Part shown: in pieces, positions 1 through 8,718 of the stretch
How the letters are laid out: the number at the start of each line of letters is the position of its first letter
Position numbering within the stretch: position 1 is the first letter of the stretch
Assembly (NCBI GenBank): GCA_903853515.1
Contig: CAINTU010000187.1
Span: 1 to 19,537 of the forward strand
DNA: 19,537 nt
Source of the DNA: an uncultured Micrococcales bacterium
GTDB taxonomy: Bacteria > Actinomycetota > Actinomycetes > Actinomycetales > Microbacteriaceae
Direction: 5' to 3'
The notes under the pieces: generated by a model
Seen by the model: the letters and a program-made list of their open reading frames with translations, nothing else
Database searches by the model: none
What the model was told of the DNA's origin: nothing
Position numbers and translations under genes: made by a program

Positions 1-2
1 AT

Positions 3-557
3 CAGCATTCTTTCTCGCCGAGTTTCTCAGCAGAGCTTGATCTGGCTGAGATTCCGGTAGAACTCGATTGCCCTCACTGTGGTTTGCCATCTGGCCAAGA
101 CCCTAATAATCCGCCTGTCATTGCAAAGCACGAGCCATATAAAACTCACCTTGCTTATGTCAAAGAAAGACGCACGGCTAAAGAGGCCAAGGATTTGCTC
201 GACGAGGCAGTCGCCGCGGTAAGAACCCGTCGCCAGTTGCTCGAAGCTCAGGCTAAAGCTTCCGAGAAGGCTGCCGCGAAGGCCGAAGCCAAAGCTGCAA
301 GCGATAAAGCAAAGGCCGCGGCAAAACCAGCTGTAAAAACTGTTGGGAAGCCCGTCGCTAAGACTGCAAATAACACGCCGGCTAAAACTGCTGTGAAGCC
401 AGTTTCTAAGCCAGAAGGCAAAACTGCTGCGAAGCCCGTCGCTAAGACAGCAAACAACACGCCGGCTAAACCAGCCGCTAAGCCGGCCGCTAAACCAGCA
501 AATAAGCCAGCCACAAAATCGGCGGCTAAACCAGCTAAACCAGCTAAAAAGAAATAG
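3..557 (+). CDS. rbpA: RNA polymerase-binding protein RbpA, 5'-truncated by the window, with long Lys/Ala/Pro-rich tail
   Basis: The reading frame is already open at base 3 and ends at TAG 555-557, so the true start lies outside the window; 184 residues are visible. RbpA is an actinobacterial protein that binds the principal sigma factor and RNA polymerase and stabilises open complexes. The visible core (about residues 1-77) has a CPHCG motif (residues 23-27, half of the family's zinc site), then LPSGQDPNNPPVIAKHEPYK and THLAYVKERRTAKEAKDLLD. This matches the Microbacteriaceae form of RbpA, whose basic linker and sigma-interaction helix lie here. From about residue 78 to the end is an Ala/Lys/Pro/Thr/Asn tail with no aromatic residues and almost no acidic ones after the first third, containing a 28-residue tandem repeat. 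That tail is longer than I know for the family and resembles histone H1-like C-termini. An internal ATG at base 84 is not the start, because homology continues upstream. Identity of the core is fairly sure; the function of the tail is unknown. Confidence 0.82.
   Translation, partial: QHSFSPSFSAELDLAEIPVELDCPHCGLPSGQDPNNPPVIAKHEPYKTHLAYVKERRTAKEAKDLLDEAVAAVRTRRQLLEAQAKASEKAAAKAEAKAASDKAKAAAKPAVKTVGKPVAKTANNTPAKTAVKPVSKPEGKTAAKPVAKTANNTPAKPAAKPAAKPANKPATKSAAKPAKPAKKK
336..503 (+). repeat. Two tandem 84-bp (28-codon) units in the rbpA tail
   Basis: Units 336-419 and 420-503 lie head to tail in frame. The best conserved core is 348-386 against 432-470: 39 bp with two differences, both synonymous (ACT/ACA for Thr and AAT/AAC for Asn), encoding KPVAKTANNTPAK in each copy. 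The 3' part of the unit has diverged. This indicates a fairly recent duplication within the Lys/Ala/Pro tail. Confidence 0.8.
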
Positions 558-560
558 CTT

Positions 561-1292
561 TTAGCAGCTCCAAAAAGCTGATCCTGCGGCTTGATCAATA
601 AACCACTTGGTTAGCTTGACAGCCTTAACCTTGGCTGCAGGTAACTCGCAGTGCTCATCGCCGAGAACTTTCTCGGCTGCCTCGGCCTTATCTGAACCTG
701 AGACGACAAACCAAATCTCGCTTGCAGCATTTGTGGCTTCATAGTTAAAGCTCAGTCGGCTAGCCGGTGGTTTCGGTGAATTGACTTCGGCATATACGAT
801 TTGGTCAGGGCGAGGTATCTGTGAGCCGGGGAACAGTGAGTTCACATGACCGTCTGGGCCCATACCCAAAAGAGCGATATCAATCTTGGGCAGCGGCTGA
901 CCAAACACTTCAGAGACATGACCCATGAATACGGCCGCTGCTTCGTCGATGTCGATGCCCTGATCGCTCGATGCAAACTCATGAATGTTTTCACTGGGCA
1001 GGTTCCATTGGCTAAGTAGTGCCTCGCTGGCCTGCTTAGCATTGCGTTGATCGCTGTTGCTTGCAACAAAGCGCTCGTCGCCCCACCAAATGTGCAAACG
1101 GTTCTTATCGATACGGGCGAGGTCAGGCTCGAGGCTCAAGGTCTTCAAGGTCATGATGCCTACAGTGCCGCCGGTAAGCGACACATGAACTACTCGACCA
1201 TCTTTCTGCAACTCACAAACACGCTCGATAAATGCTCTCGCAGCCTGGTTGGCTACATCGATGGCGTTCGCGCACCTGATGATTTCGCGCAT
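561..1292 (-). CDS. pgl: 6-phosphogluconolactonase
   Basis: Hydrolyses 6-phosphoglucono-delta-lactone to 6-phosphogluconate, the second step of the oxidative pentose phosphate pathway, in the cytoplasm. The 243-residue product has the family motifs: a phosphate-binding loop SLTGGTVGI at residues 38-46, WWGDERFV at 69-76 and GMGPDGHVNSLFPG at 143-156, with the conserved His at 149. Length is normal for the devB-type enzyme. It is the last gene of the tkt-tal-pgi-zwf-opcA-pgl operon; its ATG lies 5 bases past the opcA stop. No strong Shine-Dalgarno is visible, which suggests translation coupled to opcA. Its stop lies 3 bases from the convergent rbpA stop, so little room remains for a separate terminator. 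Confidence 0.94.
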   Translation of the reverse strand: MREIIRCANAIDVANQAARAFIERVCELQKDGRVVHVSLTGGTVGIMTLKTLSLEPDLARIDKNRLHIWWGDERFVASNSDQRNAKQASEALLSQWNLPSENIHEFASSDQGIDIDEAAAVFMGHVSEVFGQPLPKIDIALLGMGPDGHVNSLFPGSQIPRPDQIVYAEVNSPKPPASRLSFNYEATNAASEIWFVVSGSDKAEAAEKVLGDEHCELPAAKVKAVKLTKWFIDQAAGSAFWSC

Positions 1293-1297
1293 AGGTA

Positions 1298-2275
1298 TTA
1301 CTTTGACTTCTTGGTGATCTCTGGCTTGGCTTTTTTGGTGCCGAAGCTCTTCGTGATGACGGTGCCGAATAGGTCGTCGCTATCCATGCGGCGAAGGTCT
1401 TCAATCAAACAGTCACGAAGTGATCGACGCGGCAATGCAATATCGCGCGTGGGTTGTGAAGGCTGAATCAATGTCGCAACATCAGGTACGTTTCGAACAA
1501 TCTCGATGTTGCCGCTCTTGCGCACGAGTTTTACACCGCGAATACCAGCAACGGCTTTGCCACGTGCGGTTCTGATTAGAGTGACCTGCACCTTTAGTTT
1601 GAGTTCGAGCCAGGCTGCCAGCAAGTCGGTACTTGGCGAGTCGACAGCCCCGGTTACTTCAACGCTCAATACCGGGTCAAATGGCGGCTGGTCTAGCACT
1701 GCGGCTAGCTGAGCTCGCCAGAGGGTTAGGCGAGTCCAAGCGAAGTCGCTGTCGCCGGGGGCGTAGGTCTTGGCCAGGTTGCCAAGGTATGCATGCGGAT
1801 CAGATTGTTCGGCGGCGTCGGTAATGCGGCGCTGAGCAATTCGGCCGAGTGAACTAGCAGAAGCTCGCTCTGGCGCAAGGCCTGGCCACCATGCGACAAC
1901 AGGAGCGTCAGGCAACAACAGGCCCGTTACCAAGCTCTCAGGGTCGCTGGCAGCCTCGCCATAGGCCTTCAACACAATGACCTCAGAGGCGCCTGCGTCT
2001 CCGCCGACACGAATCTGGGCGTCGAGACGGGCATCCACTTTTGCCTTGGTTGCCTTGCCGGATTTGCCAGAATCTTGAGCCAAAACAATGATGCGACAAG
2101 GATGCTCGCGCGAAGCCTCGTTAGCAGCCAAAATGGCTTCTTCCGTTCCTGCAAAATCGGTCTCAATCAACAGCGTCAAAACTCGACCAAGGGCGACTGC
2201 GCCGCCTTGCTCGCGAATCTCAACAAGTGCTTTTGAAACCTTCGAAATTGTGGTGTTTGGAATATCTCTAATCAC
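1298..2275 (-). CDS. opcA: Glucose-6-phosphate dehydrogenase assembly protein OpcA
   Basis: OpcA is a cyanobacterial/actinobacterial partner needed for full activity of glucose-6-phosphate dehydrogenase. This 325-residue protein shows the family pattern: an N-terminal segment with GRVLTLLIET (residues 30-39), CRIIVL (60-65), a central PDAPVVAWWPG (about 123-133) and a conserved C-terminal half with SLRDCLIEDLRRM (about 286-298). It ends in a short basic tail. The start is GTG, overlapping the zwf stop in a GTGA tetranucleotide (2272-2275), a typical coupling arrangement. Its place immediately after zwf is the standard actinobacterial order and supports the call. Confidence 0.92.
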   Translation of the reverse strand: MIRDIPNTTISKVSKALVEIREQGGAVALGRVLTLLIETDFAGTEEAILAANEASREHPCRIIVLAQDSGKSGKATKAKVDARLDAQIRVGGDAGASEVIVLKAYGEAASDPESLVTGLLLPDAPVVAWWPGLAPERASASSLGRIAQRRITDAAEQSDPHAYLGNLAKTYAPGDSDFAWTRLTLWRAQLAAVLDQPPFDPVLSVEVTGAVDSPSTDLLAAWLELKLKVQVTLIRTARGKAVAGIRGVKLVRKSGNIEIVRNVPDVATLIQPSQPTRDIALPRRSLRDCLIEDLRRMDSDDLFGTVITKSFGTKKAKPEITKKSK

Positions 2276-3813
2276 GGACGTCTCCAGGCTCGGCCATCGA
2301 TGGCCATCATTTGATCAGCTGAATCTGGGCCCCAAGTGCCAGGGCGATATGGCTGAGGCTTGCCATGCTTTTGCCAGAACTCTTCGATTGGGTCAAGAAT
2401 TTTCCATGAAAGCTCAACTTCTTCATGGCGGGGGAATAGCGGTGGGTCACCGAGCAATACATCGAGAATCAATCGCTCATAAGCCTCAGGACTCGCCTCG
2501 GTGAATGCGTGGCCGTAACCGAAATCCATGGTCACATCGCGCACCTGCATGCCGGCGCCAGGCACTTTAGAGCCAAAGCGAATCGTTACACCTTCGTCAG
2601 GCTGCACACGAATCACGAGTGCGTTCTGGCCGAGGGCAGATGTCTGAGAGGCGCCAAAGATCTGCTGTGGGGCGCGCTTGAAGACAACCGCGATTTCGGT
2701 GACGCGGCGACCAAGTCGCTTGCCAGCACGCAAATAAAATGGCACACCGGCCCAACGGCGAGTGTTAATGTCTAGGCGCATTGCAGCAAAAGTCTCTGTA
2801 ACAGACTTGGGGTTCATGCCATCTTCTTCTAAGAAACCAAGAACCTTTTCACCACCCTGCCAACCACCGGTGTATTGCCCACGTGCAGTGTATTTGCCCA
2901 AGTCTTGAGGCAACCTGACAGCTGAGAGCACCTTCTCTTTTTCAGCGCGAAGATCTGCAGCGTCGAAAGAAACCGGTTCTTCCATCGCAGTTAGAGCAAG
3001 CAGTTGCAAAAGGTGGTTCTGAATAACGTCACGAGCGGCGCCGATGCCGTCGTAATAACCGGCTCGGCCACCAACGCCGATGTCTTCGGCCATTGTGATT
3101 TGCACATGGTCGATGTAGTTGTTGTTCCACAGCGGTTCATAGAGTTGGTTTGCGAATCGAAGCGCCAAGATGTTTTGAACAGTCTCTTTGCCCAGGTAGT
3201 GATCAATTCTAAAAATGCTGTCGGCAGGGAACACTGACTCGACCACTTCGTTTAGCTCACGAGCAGATTTCAAATCGTGACCAAAAGGCTTCTCGATAAC
3301 CACGCGCCTGAATTGGTCAGGCTTAGGGTCGGCTAACCCTGAGCGTGAGAGCTGTTGGGTAACTAGCGGAAAAGCTTTTGGCGGAATGCTTAGATAAAAC
3401 GCGTGATTGCCATTGGTGCCGCGTTCACGATCAAGTTCTTCAATGGTTTCGCGAAGTCGATCGAAAGCTTCGTCATCGCCAAACTCGCCAGAAACGAATC
3501 TGATGCCGGTTGAGAGTTGATCCCAAACTTCTTCGTTCCAAGGTGTGCGCGAATACTCTTTTACGGCATCTTTGACAACTTTGCCGAAGTCTTGATCAAC
3601 CCAGTCGCGACGGGCGAAGCCAACTAGCGCAAAGCCAGGTGGCAAGAGACCGCGGTTGGCAAGATCATAAACTGCCGGCATCAACTTTTTGCGAGACAAG
3701 TCACCGGTCACACCAAAAATGATCAGACCAGATGGGCCAGCAATTCGGTTTAACCGACGGTCTGCCGGATCTCTAAGTGGATTATTGCCTGGGCCTAGCT
3801 TGACTGGGCTCAT
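2272..3813 (-). CDS. zwf: Glucose-6-phosphate 1-dehydrogenase
   Basis: Oxidises glucose 6-phosphate to 6-phosphogluconolactone with NADP+ (cofactor preference inferred), the entry step of the oxidative pentose phosphate pathway. The 513-residue length is normal. The nucleotide-binding loop is IIFGVTGDLSRKKLMP (residues 31-46). EKPFG (174-178) and the substrate-binding signature RIDHYLGKE (202-210, with Asp204-His205) follow. The C-terminal domain keeps AGKRL and the usual substrate region. The ATG at 3811-3813 is preceded by AAGGA at good spacing, and the gene begins 11 bases past the pgi stop. The 4-base overlap with opcA suggests that the two products are made together. Confidence 0.97.
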   Translation of the reverse strand: MSPVKLGPGNNPLRDPADRRLNRIAGPSGLIIFGVTGDLSRKKLMPAVYDLANRGLLPPGFALVGFARRDWVDQDFGKVVKDAVKEYSRTPWNEEVWDQLSTGIRFVSGEFGDDEAFDRLRETIEELDRERGTNGNHAFYLSIPPKAFPLVTQQLSRSGLADPKPDQFRRVVIEKPFGHDLKSARELNEVVESVFPADSIFRIDHYLGKETVQNILALRFANQLYEPLWNNNYIDHVQITMAEDIGVGGRAGYYDGIGAARDVIQNHLLQLLALTAMEEPVSFDAADLRAEKEKVLSAVRLPQDLGKYTARGQYTGGWQGGEKVLGFLEEDGMNPKSVTETFAAMRLDINTRRWAGVPFYLRAGKRLGRRVTEIAVVFKRAPQQIFGASQTSALGQNALVIRVQPDEGVTIRFGSKVPGAGMQVRDVTMDFGYGHAFTEASPEAYERLILDVLLGDPPLFPRHEEVELSWKILDPIEEFWQKHGKPQPYRPGTWGPDSADQMMAIDGRAWRRP

Positions 3814-3824
3814 AATGTTTATCC

Positions 3825-5417
3825 TTAGCCGATAGCCTGCAAGATGGCCGAGATGTCATCTGCTGGGTTGTTGAGAGTCAGAGTCAAAACAGGTCGACCG
3901 AGGTCAGCCAAAACCTTGGCATCACCAGCGGCCTGAGCTGCAATCAATTCACCAAAGGTGAAATCGCGACCAGGCACTGCAAGGTCTGCGCTAGATCTTG
4001 CAACCAGCTGCAAGAAGACGCCCTGACGTGGCCCACCCTTGTGATATTGACCGGTTGAGTGCAAGAACCTTGGTGCCCACCCGAAAGTCGTCGGTCTGCC
4101 TGTCTTTGAGGCAACCGCATTGCGAATCAGAGCAGCCTGCGGCACGCTGGTGCGATCGAGGTAGGCCTGAATCGAGACATAGCCGTCGGCGGCCAGTTGT
4201 GAGAACAAAGTTTTTAGTGTTGCACTCAGGTCGGCTTCAGCAACATCAAGTGACGCCGCGCGAACTTCGATGTCGCCAATTGCGAATGCAGCAGGCAATT
4301 CTGGTTCTCTTGCATCAAGCATTCCGCGAGCTGCAATTTTGGCTGACTCGACATCTGGCTGATCAAATGGATTGATGCCGATAATTCGGCTGGCAACGGC
4401 AGTGGCGTATTCCCACAGCAAAAACTGCGCGCCCAGCGGGGCAGCGATTTCGATATCAGAACTATCTGAGCTCAAGTTATCGACAACGTTGATTAGCACC
4501 ATGTCTGAAGGCGTCTTTTGAACCTCGGCGCTGTCGTCAACTAGCACGACAGGCAAAACACCTTTGCCTAACTTGCCGGTTGATTCTGCGATCAGTTGCT
4601 CTGCCCAATCACCAAAGCCAACAATCGAAGACTGGTCTGAATCAATGCCAATTTTGTCGACTTTGGTTGCACCGTTTGTTGATGCAGCTAGAACAGCGCC
4701 AAGCAGCAAACCAGGATTCGTGGCCTCATCGGCGCTCAGTTGTGCACTGGCTTCTCGAGCGTCGTGCAGCAGAGCTTCAATGTCGACACCGGCTAGGCCG
4801 GCTGGCACCAAACCAAAGGCAGTAAGAGCCGAATAGCGTCCACCAACTGTGGCATCAGCATTAAAGATTTGGTATCCAGAGGCTTGTGATGCGGCTTCCA
4901 TTGGCGAACCAGGATCAGTAACGATAACAACTCGCTTAGTCACGTCGATGCCTGCAGCGGTGAAAGCCTTTTCGAATACGCGCTTCTGAGAATCTGTCTC
5001 AACTGTCGAACCCGATTTAGAAGACACAATAATTGCTGTGCGGTGAATATCGCCTTCGAGAGCTGCGCGAACCTGATCAGGATTTGTAGAGTCGAGAACG
5101 ATAAGTTCAACACCATTGGTCTGAGTGATTACCTCGGGTGCGAGAGAAGAACCGCCCATGCCACAGAGCACAAAGCGATCAACCTGTTCGGCTCTGAAAC
5201 GATCGCGCAAAGCGATGATGCCAGCAACAAGAACCTTCGAGTCAACGGCACTCGAGACCCAACCCAGACGCTTTGATGATTCTGCCTCTGCATCTTTACC
5301 CCACAAGGTGAAATCCTTGGCTGCTATTCTGCTTGCAACTTTGTCGGCCACAAGAGCGTCAATATGACTCGCTACCGTTGCGGCAGCATTAGAACTCAAA
5401 CGAATTTGAATAGTCAT
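3825..5417 (-). CDS. pgi: Glucose-6-phosphate isomerase
   Basis: Interconverts glucose 6-phosphate and fructose 6-phosphate, joining glycolysis or gluconeogenesis to the pentose phosphate pathway. The 530-residue protein carries the double SIS-fold pattern of the family: GMGGSSLAPEV at residues 86-96, SSKSGSTVET at 132-141 and DATVGGRYSALTAFGLVPA at 188-206. A C-terminal TGQYHKGGP region follows, with the conserved His/Lys. This resembles the shorter isomerase type that is fused to transaldolase in some bacteria; here the two are separate but adjacent. The ATG overlaps the tal stop by one base (TAATG at 5415-5419). A pgi between tal and zwf differs from the Corynebacterium/Mycobacterium tkt-tal-zwf-opcA-pgl order. 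Confidence 0.94.
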   Translation of the reverse strand: MTIQIRLSSNAAATVASHIDALVADKVASRIAAKDFTLWGKDAEAESSKRLGWVSSAVDSKVLVAGIIALRDRFRAEQVDRFVLCGMGGSSLAPEVITQTNGVELIVLDSTNPDQVRAALEGDIHRTAIIVSSKSGSTVETDSQKRVFEKAFTAAGIDVTKRVVIVTDPGSPMEAASQASGYQIFNADATVGGRYSALTAFGLVPAGLAGVDIEALLHDAREASAQLSADEATNPGLLLGAVLAASTNGATKVDKIGIDSDQSSIVGFGDWAEQLIAESTGKLGKGVLPVVLVDDSAEVQKTPSDMVLINVVDNLSSDSSDIEIAAPLGAQFLLWEYATAVASRIIGINPFDQPDVESAKIAARGMLDAREPELPAAFAIGDIEVRAASLDVAEADLSATLKTLFSQLAADGYVSIQAYLDRTSVPQAALIRNAVASKTGRPTTFGWAPRFLHSTGQYHKGGPRQGVFLQLVARSSADLAVPGRDFTFGELIAAQAAGDAKVLADLGRPVLTLTLNNPADDISAILQAIG

Positions 5418-6523
5418 TACTTGGCCGCCTTTAATGCAGCTTCAACTGATTCGGTTAGCTCAGACCAAGAAACGATGAACTTCTCGACACCTTCTTTTTC
5501 GAGCAACTCGGTGACTTCATCATAAGAAACGCCGAGAGCCTCGATAGAGTCGAGCACCGCCTTTGCATCCACGTAGTGCAATGTGATGCTGTTGGCAGGC
5601 ACGATGCCGTGGTCAAACACGGCTTCCATGGTTTTCTCTGGCATGGTGTTCACCAGCTCTGGCGCAACCAATTCGGTCACATAAAGTGTGTCGCTGAGGT
5701 TTGGGTCTTTGACGCCGGTCGAAGCCATAAGCGGACGCTGCTTGTTAGCACCAGCCGCTGCCAATGCAGACCACTCTGGCTTAGCAAATTCTTGCTCAAA
5801 GACCTGATAGGCCAAACGTGCGTTGGCAAGTGCGGCCTTGCTCTTCATAGCTACAGCGTCTTGGGTGCCAACGGTAACCAAACGTTTGTCGATTTCGGTG
5901 TCGACACGCGACACAAAAAACGATGCAACCGAGTGGATTTTTGACACATCGTGGCCAGCTGCTTTAGCAAGTGCAACACCGGCCTGGTAGGCGGCGATGA
6001 CTTCGCGGTAACGCTGCAGCGAGAAAATCAAAGTAACGTTCACGCTGATGCCGCTAGCGATAACTTCGGTGATAGCAGCCAATCCAGCTTTAGTGGCCGG
6101 AATCTTGATCATTACGTTTTCACGGTTCACCTTGGCAAAAAGTTCTTTTGCCTGAGCGACCGTAGCCGCTGTGTCATGCGCAAGGCCAGGTTCGACTTCG
6201 ATCGAAACTCGGCCATCGAATCCATGTGAACTTGCATAAACACCGGCGAAAATGTCACAGGCATCGGCAACGTCGCGAGTTGTGATTTCAAAGATTGCTT
6301 CGGCTGCACTGGCGCCAGCGGCAGCCAGCTCGGTAACCTGTTCGCCATAACCTTCACCTTTGCCGAGTGCGCCGGCAAAAATTGTTGGGTTAGTTGTTAC
6401 GCCCGAAACGCTTCTGCTTGAAATGAGTGACTCAAGGCCACCAGATGTGATGCGCGTGCGCGAAAGGTCATCGAGCCAGATGCTGACGCCATTGGCGGCT
6501 AGTTGAGCTAGTGGGTTTGACAT
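5417..6523 (-). CDS. tal: Transaldolase
   Basis: Transfers a dihydroxyacetone unit between sugar phosphates (sedoheptulose 7-phosphate plus glyceraldehyde 3-phosphate to erythrose 4-phosphate plus fructose 6-phosphate). I chose the ATG at 6521-6523, giving 368 residues: it is preceded by GAAGG at 5-base spacing and leads into SNPLAQLAANGVSIWLDDLS, the usual beginning of actinobacterial Tal. A TTG 12 bases upstream is possible but overlaps the Shine-Dalgarno. Motifs include VTTNPTIF (residues 42-49) and NVMIKIPATKAG (136-147), where Lys140 should be the Schiff-base lysine. It lies 31 bases after tkt and its stop overlaps the pgi start. Confidence 0.95.
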   Translation of the reverse strand: MSNPLAQLAANGVSIWLDDLSRTRITSGGLESLISSRSVSGVTTNPTIFAGALGKGEGYGEQVTELAAAGASAAEAIFEITTRDVADACDIFAGVYASSHGFDGRVSIEVEPGLAHDTAATVAQAKELFAKVNRENVMIKIPATKAGLAAITEVIASGISVNVTLIFSLQRYREVIAAYQAGVALAKAAGHDVSKIHSVASFFVSRVDTEIDKRLVTVGTQDAVAMKSKAALANARLAYQVFEQEFAKPEWSALAAAGANKQRPLMASTGVKDPNLSDTLYVTELVAPELVNTMPEKTMEAVFDHGIVPANSITLHYVDAKAVLDSIEALGVSYDEVTELLEKEGVEKFIVSWSELTESVEAALKAAK

Positions 6524-6554
6524 TTTTGCCTTCAATCTTTTCTTTTGGAATTAG

Positions 6555-8648
6555 TTATTTGCCCAGCGCCTTGTGGGCAGCTGATACGACGGCTTCTGTG
6601 GTGATGCCGAATTCTCTGAACAGCGTCTTGTAATCAGCCGACGCACCAAAGTGCTCGATTGAGACGCTTTGGCCGGCTGCGCCTACATACTTGCTCCAGC
6701 CAAGTGACAAACCAGCTTCGACAGATACTCGAGCAGCTACGTTTTGTGGCAACACGTTCTCTTTGTATTCGGCCGATTGCTCGTCGAACCATTCGAGACA
6801 TGGGGCTGAGACAACGCGGGTTGCGATGCCGTTGCCTTCAAGGGCAAGACGAGCGTTGACTGCAAGTTGAACCTCTGAACCGGTTGCAATCAAAATCACT
6901 TCAGGCTTGCCATTCGCAGCGTCAACTAATGTGTATGCGCCCTTGCTGGTGAGCGAAGCATCGGCGATTTCGGTGCCGGTCTCGTCTTTTTGGCCGCGAG
7001 CATAAACGGGAATGTTCTGACGGGTGAGTGCGATACCCGCTGGGCCTTGGCGGCGCTCAAGCATCGTTTTCCAGGCATGAGCCACTTCGTTTGCGTCTCC
7101 TGGGCGAACAATGTCAAGACCAGGGATTGCACGAAGTGAGGCAAGCTGTTCGATTGGCTGGTGCGTTGGTCCGTCTTCGCCGAGCGCGACAGAGTCGTGA
7201 GTCCAGACATAAATCGCTGGCACCTGCATGAGCGCAGCAAGTCTTACTGCTGGTCGCATGTAATCGCTGAAGATCAAGAAAGTGCCGCCGAAGGCACGGG
7301 TGTTGCCGTGCAAAACGATGCCATTCAAAATCGAACCCATTGCATGCTCGCGAATACCGAAGTGCAGCACACGACCGTACTCGTCGCCCGACCATTCGTG
7401 AGTTGACCATTTAGCAGGCACAAACGACTTTGCGCCTTCGATTGTGGTGTTGTTTGATTCTGCCAAGTCGGCCGAGCCGCCCCAAAGTTCTGGCATTACC
7501 TTTGCAATTGCGTTGATTACCTTGCCGCTGGCTGCACGAGTCGAAACTTCGGTGCCACCTTCAAATACAGGCAATGCTTCGGCTAGCTCTTGAGGCGCAG
7601 CACCCGAGAGCACGCGGTCAAGCAGGTTCTTTCGCTCTGGGTTAGCTTCGGCCCAGGCATCAAACTTTGCTTGCCATGAAGCGCGGTGCTCGGCGGCACG
7701 TGCAGCGGCGTTTTCACGAGTATGCGCGATTACCTCGGGGGTGACTTCAAAAGTTTTAGCCGGATCGAATCCAAGGATGGTTTTGAGGCCTGCAAGCTCT
7801 TCAGCGCCAAGTGCAGATCCGTGGATTTTGCCGGTGTTTTGCTTCTTAGGCGAAGGCCATCCGATGATGGTCTTCAAAATAATTAGCGATGGCTTGTCGG
7901 TTACGGCTTTGGCAGCATCGATGGCTGCATAAAGCTCTTGCATGTCTTCAACGTATTGGCCGGTTTTCTTCCAGTTAACCGTCTGAGTGTGCCAGCCATA
8001 TGCCTGATAACGCTGATCAATGTTTTCGGTGAATGCAATGTTGGTGTCGTCTTCGATTGAGATCTGGTTTGAGTCATAAATCACAACCAAGTTGCCAAGC
8101 TGTTGGTGACCGGCCAGCGAAGCTGCCTCGCTTGTTACGCCCTCTTGCATGTCGCCATCACCAGCGATGACATAAATGTGGTGATCAAATGCGCTTTGAC
8201 CCTGAGGCGTCTCTGGGTCAAACAAGCCGCGCTCGAAGCGAGCGGCATAGGCAAATCCGGTGGCAGAAGCCAATCCCTGACCAAGCGGGCCAGTGGTGAT
8301 TTCAACACCCTTTGTGTGACCAAATTCAGGGTGGCCAGGTGTCTTTGAACCCCAGGTGCGAAGTGCTTTCAGGTCATCTAGTTCAAGGCCATAGCCGGCT
8401 AGATAAAGTTGGTTATAGAGAGTCAGAGATGAGTGACCAACGCTCAAGATGAAACGGTCGCGGCCTAGCCAGCGGTCATCCTTGGGGTCATGGCACATAA
8501 CTTTTTGAAACAACAGGTAGGCGACAGGCGAAAGCGAAATAGCTGTGCCGGGATGCCCGTTGCCCACTTTTTCAACAGCGTCGGCGGCAAGTATGCGCCC
8601 GGTGTCTACAGCTTTTTGATCGATTGGTTCCCAGTTGAGCGTGGTCAA
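6555..8648 (-). CDS. tkt: Transketolase
   Basis: Thiamine diphosphate enzyme that moves two-carbon ketol units in the non-oxidative pentose phosphate pathway. I place the start at TTG 8646-8648, giving 697 residues, the usual length. This TTG is preceded by AAGGAG at 8-base spacing, and the protein then reads TTLNWEPIDQKAVDTGRIL, the normal family beginning. The open frame continues 45 codons upstream to 8783, but that part looks unlike transketolase. Motifs: GNGHPGTAISLSP (residues 29-41), the cofactor motif GDGDMQEG (163-170) with YDSNQISIE (191-199), and in the pyrimidine domain EHAMG and DSVALGEDGPTHQP. First gene of the pentose phosphate operon. Confidence 0.96.
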   Translation of the reverse strand: MTTLNWEPIDQKAVDTGRILAADAVEKVGNGHPGTAISLSPVAYLLFQKVMCHDPKDDRWLGRDRFILSVGHSSLTLYNQLYLAGYGLELDDLKALRTWGSKTPGHPEFGHTKGVEITTGPLGQGLASATGFAYAARFERGLFDPETPQGQSAFDHHIYVIAGDGDMQEGVTSEAASLAGHQQLGNLVVIYDSNQISIEDDTNIAFTENIDQRYQAYGWHTQTVNWKKTGQYVEDMQELYAAIDAAKAVTDKPSLIILKTIIGWPSPKKQNTGKIHGSALGAEELAGLKTILGFDPAKTFEVTPEVIAHTRENAAARAAEHRASWQAKFDAWAEANPERKNLLDRVLSGAAPQELAEALPVFEGGTEVSTRAASGKVINAIAKVMPELWGGSADLAESNNTTIEGAKSFVPAKWSTHEWSGDEYGRVLHFGIREHAMGSILNGIVLHGNTRAFGGTFLIFSDYMRPAVRLAALMQVPAIYVWTHDSVALGEDGPTHQPIEQLASLRAIPGLDIVRPGDANEVAHAWKTMLERRQGPAGIALTRQNIPVYARGQKDETGTEIADASLTSKGAYTLVDAANGKPEVILIATGSEVQLAVNARLALEGNGIATRVVSAPCLEWFDEQSAEYKENVLPQNVAARVSVEAGLSLGWSKYVGAAGQSVSIEHFGASADYKTLFREFGITTEAVVSAAHKALGK

Positions 8649-8718
8649 ACCAGCTTCTCCTTCAGTTATTTGGTGGCGAAATGCCTTTTCGTCAGTCGAG
8701 GCTTCATCGCCTAATGGC

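Noticed and set aside
556..579. AGCTTTT/AAAAGCT inverted repeat at the rbpA-pgl junction
   Set aside because: A 7-bp A/T-rich stem overlapping both stop codons with a 10-base loop and no T tract; too weak to call a terminator.
248..598. 116-codon open frame antisense to rbpA, Ala/Gly/Leu-rich and looking like a membrane protein
   Set aside because: It is the reverse complement of the Lys/Ala/Pro codon repeats (AAA, GCT and CCA become TTT, AGC and TGG), runs into pgl and shows no family motif.
6524..6535. Upstream TTG start for tal adding four residues
   Set aside because: It would include the GAAGG ribosome site in the coding sequence; the ATG at 6523 has ideal spacing to that site and matches the family N-terminus.
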